A DNA stretch of 8,569 nucleotides from Spirochaetales bacterium (GTDB lineage: Bacteria; Spirochaetota; Spirochaetia; DSM-27196; PWMO01). Where the stretch lies: assembly GCA_007130025.1 (NCBI GenBank), contig SLTF01000379.1, positions 1-8,569 on the forward strand, in the 5' to 3' direction. The stretch's first letter is position 1. Each line of letters starts with the position of its first letter. Shown here one piece after another: positions 7,338 to 8,569 of the stretch. The position numbers and the translations under genes are program-made. A model generated the notes under the pieces. It was not told the origin of the DNA, searched no databases, and saw only the letters and a program-made list of their open reading frames with translations.

Positions 7338-8328
7338 CGTGAACTTCCCTTCGCCAGTGGTCAAACGGCGGCAGAACCATATTCATTCCCACGAGAAGGA
7401 GACCGCCAAGCAACACGACAGCGGGGAAGTAGGCCCACCGAAGCGTCTCGGGCGCACCCAACAGCTGCTCAACCGCGTGGGCGAGCCCCTGGTGCGCCGC
7501 AAACGGAAGCGCAAACAGGATCAACCGGATCCACCCCAGCGTCAGCAAGGCGTTCAGCAGCGGCCAGCGAGTGAGCCGCAGGAGCACCCACGATGCGGTC
7601 AGCAAAAGGGCTACCGCAGCAATGCCGGCAGCCGTTCGAAGGGGCGTTTCCGCAAGATCCGCGGTGAGCAGAGTGGCCACGCGCCGTGCGTCGTGGGCAA
7701 CCGACTCCACCGCCGGCGGTGGATCGAAGAGCGCCCACGGGGCGTGCACGGCGTTGCTCAGGACAAACGGAGCGCCGGTGGTTGCCGACGCGGGCCGTGG
7801 GGCGATTGCTTCAGTGCGAGGATCGAACACGCCCTGCGGATAGAGCGCAAACCGCGGTTGGGCCGTCGCCGTATCCAGCGAACCAACCAGGAGCCGACGG
7901 ATCTCCAGTCCAGCGCGATCGTCCACGTAGATGATGCGCGAACCGTCCTGAAGAAACGATCCGGCGGCGGGCGCCCGATGCAGCGCCATGGGATCGGGTT
8001 GGCCAAACGCGGCGGCCAGCCGAATCCCGCCCCACAACCCGCCGAACAGCGCGAGCGCGACGAAGGGCAGGAGCAGCAACAGGGGAAGGATGGGGCGAAC
8101 CCGCGACCGCAGCAGGCCAAACATGGCGATGGGAGCGGCGCAAAAGATGGCCGCGAGCGTGATCGCGGGGGACACGTGGGCAAGATTGGCGAACACCGCG
8201 GCCCACGGAAGAGTTGGGTGGAGGGAATCGAATGCGATCCCCAGGACCACCAGCGCCTGGATTGCGGCGAAGAGGACCACGAGCGCGAACGAGGCTCCAA
8301 AAAAAACGAGCAGCACCCTGGTTTTCAC
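7330..8328 (-). CDS. Six-helix membrane protein, possible divergent LptF/LptG-type
   Basis: 332 residues. Hydrophobic helices are at about 5-32, 45-72, 78-106, then a soluble domain at 107-230, then helices at 231-253, 258-280 and 298-319. This 3 + soluble + 3 topology is that of the LptF and LptG permease subunits, whose periplasmic jellyroll sits between helices 3 and 4. The soluble part contains LQDGSRIIYVDDRAG and RRLLVGSLDTATAQPRFALYPQGVF, similar in character to the first jellyroll strands of that family. I do not recognise the protein by name and sequence conservation is weak, so the family call is inference. The start is GTG at 8326-8328 with minus-strand AGGA 10 nt upstream. It is first of three overlapping minus-strand genes, so it likely pairs with the next membrane protein. 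No ABC ATPase (LptB) gene is in the window. Confidence 0.82.
   Translation of the reverse strand: MKTRVLLVFFGASFALVVLFAAIQALVVLGIAFDSLHPTLPWAAVFANLAHVSPAITLAAIFCAAPIAMFGLLRSRVRPILPLLLLLPFVALALFGGLWGGIRLAAAFGQPDPMALHRAPAAGSFLQDGSRIIYVDDRAGLEIRRLLVGSLDTATAQPRFALYPQGVFDPRTEAIAPRPASATTGAPFVLSNAVHAPWALFDPPPAVESVAHDARRVATLLTADLAETPLRTAAGIAAVALLLTASWVLLRLTRWPLLNALLTLGWIRLILFALPFAAHQGLAHAVEQLLGAPETLRWAYFPAVVLLGGLLLVGMNMVLPPFDHWRREVHGE
7346..7351 (-). promoter_or_regulatory. Shine-Dalgarno deciding the start at 7337
   Basis: Minus-strand AAGGGA, 8 nt before GTG 7335-7337 and inside the end of the upstream gene. The alternative TTG at 7362-7364 has no such site and would lengthen the overlap to 35 bp. 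Confidence 0.55.
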
Positions 8329-8416
8329 GTCGGTTGAATCCTATCACGGCCGGGTGCGCTGTGCAACAACCGCAAAAAGCCGCTCAATTCGATTTTTTCT
8401 TCATTTCGTGCACAGG

Positions 8417-8425
8417 TTATCCACA
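8417..8425 (+). promoter_or_regulatory. Perfect DnaA box
   Basis: TTATCCACA is identical to the strong R1-type DnaA-binding consensus. Weaker 7-of-9 matches lie at 8507-8515 (minus strand) and 8542-8550 (plus strand). One strong box can be a regulatory site; a cluster continuing past 8569 would mean a replication origin. Confidence 0.6.
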
Positions 8426-8491
8426 AGTGAACGCGTCACGCTTGTATGATATTTTTGACAGCCGTTCGGCCGATGTCCGACCAAAACCGGT

Positions 8492-8521
8492 TTGGCACGG
8501 TTTAATTGTATCTAATAGAAT
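8492..8521 (+). promoter_or_regulatory. Sigma-70-type promoter directed out of the window
   Basis: -35 TTGGCA (8492-8497) and -10 TAGAAT (8516-8521), each 5 of 6 to consensus, with an 18-bp spacer. Expected transcription start is close to 8528, which is the A of an ATG. The palindrome AAACCGGTTT (8484-8493) overlaps the -35 and could be an operator. Confidence 0.5.
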
Positions 8522-8527
8522 GATTTA

Positions 8528-8569
8528 ATGCAGACAAGCCGTCATCCACCCGAAGAAGTGGACAGAAAA
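8528..8569 (+). CDS. Possible start of a plus-strand gene (14 codons visible)
   Basis: ATG at 8528-8530 opens a frame reading MQTSRHPPEEVDRK to the window end without a stop. A promoter ends 6 bases upstream and there is no room for an SD, so this would be a leaderless start; an in-frame GTG at 8558 is an alternative. The residues match no family I know. The DnaA box upstream makes dnaA a tempting guess, but nothing visible supports it. Fourteen open codons can be chance. Confidence 0.2.
   Translation, partial: MQTSRHPPEEVDRK

Larger units (their letters stand above)
8329..8569. other. Non-coding region with DnaA box, AT-rich stretch and outward promoter
   Basis: 241 bases without a supported complete gene, strikingly richer in A/T than the rest. 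It holds a T-rich tract (8392-8405), a perfect DnaA box (8417-8425), a 10-bp palindrome (8484-8493), a plus-strand promoter (8492-8521) and a 30-bp stretch at 8501-8530 with only five G/C. On the left, the minus-strand unit starts at 8328; no convincing promoter for it could be picked out. Coding direction diverges from this region, as expected at an origin or at a shared regulatory region. Confidence 0.6.

Noticed and set aside
5940..7574. 544-codon plus-strand open frame, and a 342-codon one at 7309-8337, antisense to the membrane-protein genes
   Set aside because: Their translations are rich in Arg, Gly and Gln with no hydrophobic or domain pattern, as expected of the mirror of hydrophobic GC-rich coding sequence. 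The minus-strand reading gives coherent membrane helices.
8447..8452. Minus-strand TATCAT as the -10 of the three-gene membrane unit
   Set aside because: No acceptable -35 lies 16-18 bp upstream, so I could not support a promoter for that unit.
8455..8460. Perfect TTGACA as a -35 on the plus strand
   Set aside because: The sequence 16-18 bp downstream is GC-rich with nothing resembling a -10 box.

Overview
This is a GC-rich bacterial chromosomal window, roughly 60% GC by eye, packed with short-gap or overlapping genes. I see no tRNA, rRNA, CRISPR array, insertion sequence or other mobile element. The best guess for the host is a free-living spirochaete of the Spirochaeta/Alkalispirochaeta kind. 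This rests on a MurA with aspartate at the catalytic cysteine position (known in Borrelia, but also in mycobacteria and chlamydiae), a loose lipobox on a proline-rich lipoprotein, and membrane proteins resembling no common proteobacterial or firmicute protein. It is an inference, not a demonstration.

Layout. (1) Positions 1-2068, minus strand: aspartate kinase followed by threonine synthase (cut by the window edge), overlapping by 4 bp (ATGA), with a recognisable promoter and Shine-Dalgarno (SD) site at 2078-2124. This is the aspartate-to-threonine pathway. (2) Positions 2069-2168: a compact divergent promoter region. (3) Positions 2169-4787, plus strand: an unrecognised lipoprotein and murA, 3 bp apart, the murA SD lying inside the end of the lipoprotein gene. 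(4) Positions 4788-4824: a short convergent gap without a convincing terminator. (5) Positions 4825-8328, minus strand: a three-gene overlapping unit read from 8328 downward. It holds a six-helix membrane protein, a larger membrane protein with a TPR-like soluble region, and a membrane-anchored DjlA-like J-domain protein. The first two share the topology and some sequence character of LptF/LptG permeases, which is my most speculative functional call. (6) Positions 8329-8569: a non-coding region with a perfect DnaA box, an AT-rich stretch and a plus-strand promoter firing out of the window.

Functional themes are amino-acid synthesis, peptidoglycan precursor synthesis and envelope/membrane biogenesis. 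The observations most worth checking are the Cys-to-Asp MurA (predicted fosfomycin insensitivity), the possible divergent LptF/LptG-like pair with a TPR insertion, the DnaA-box region at the right end, and two promoters placed so that their transcripts would begin at or next to an ATG (possible leaderless mRNAs). I found no defence island or clearly new multi-gene system.
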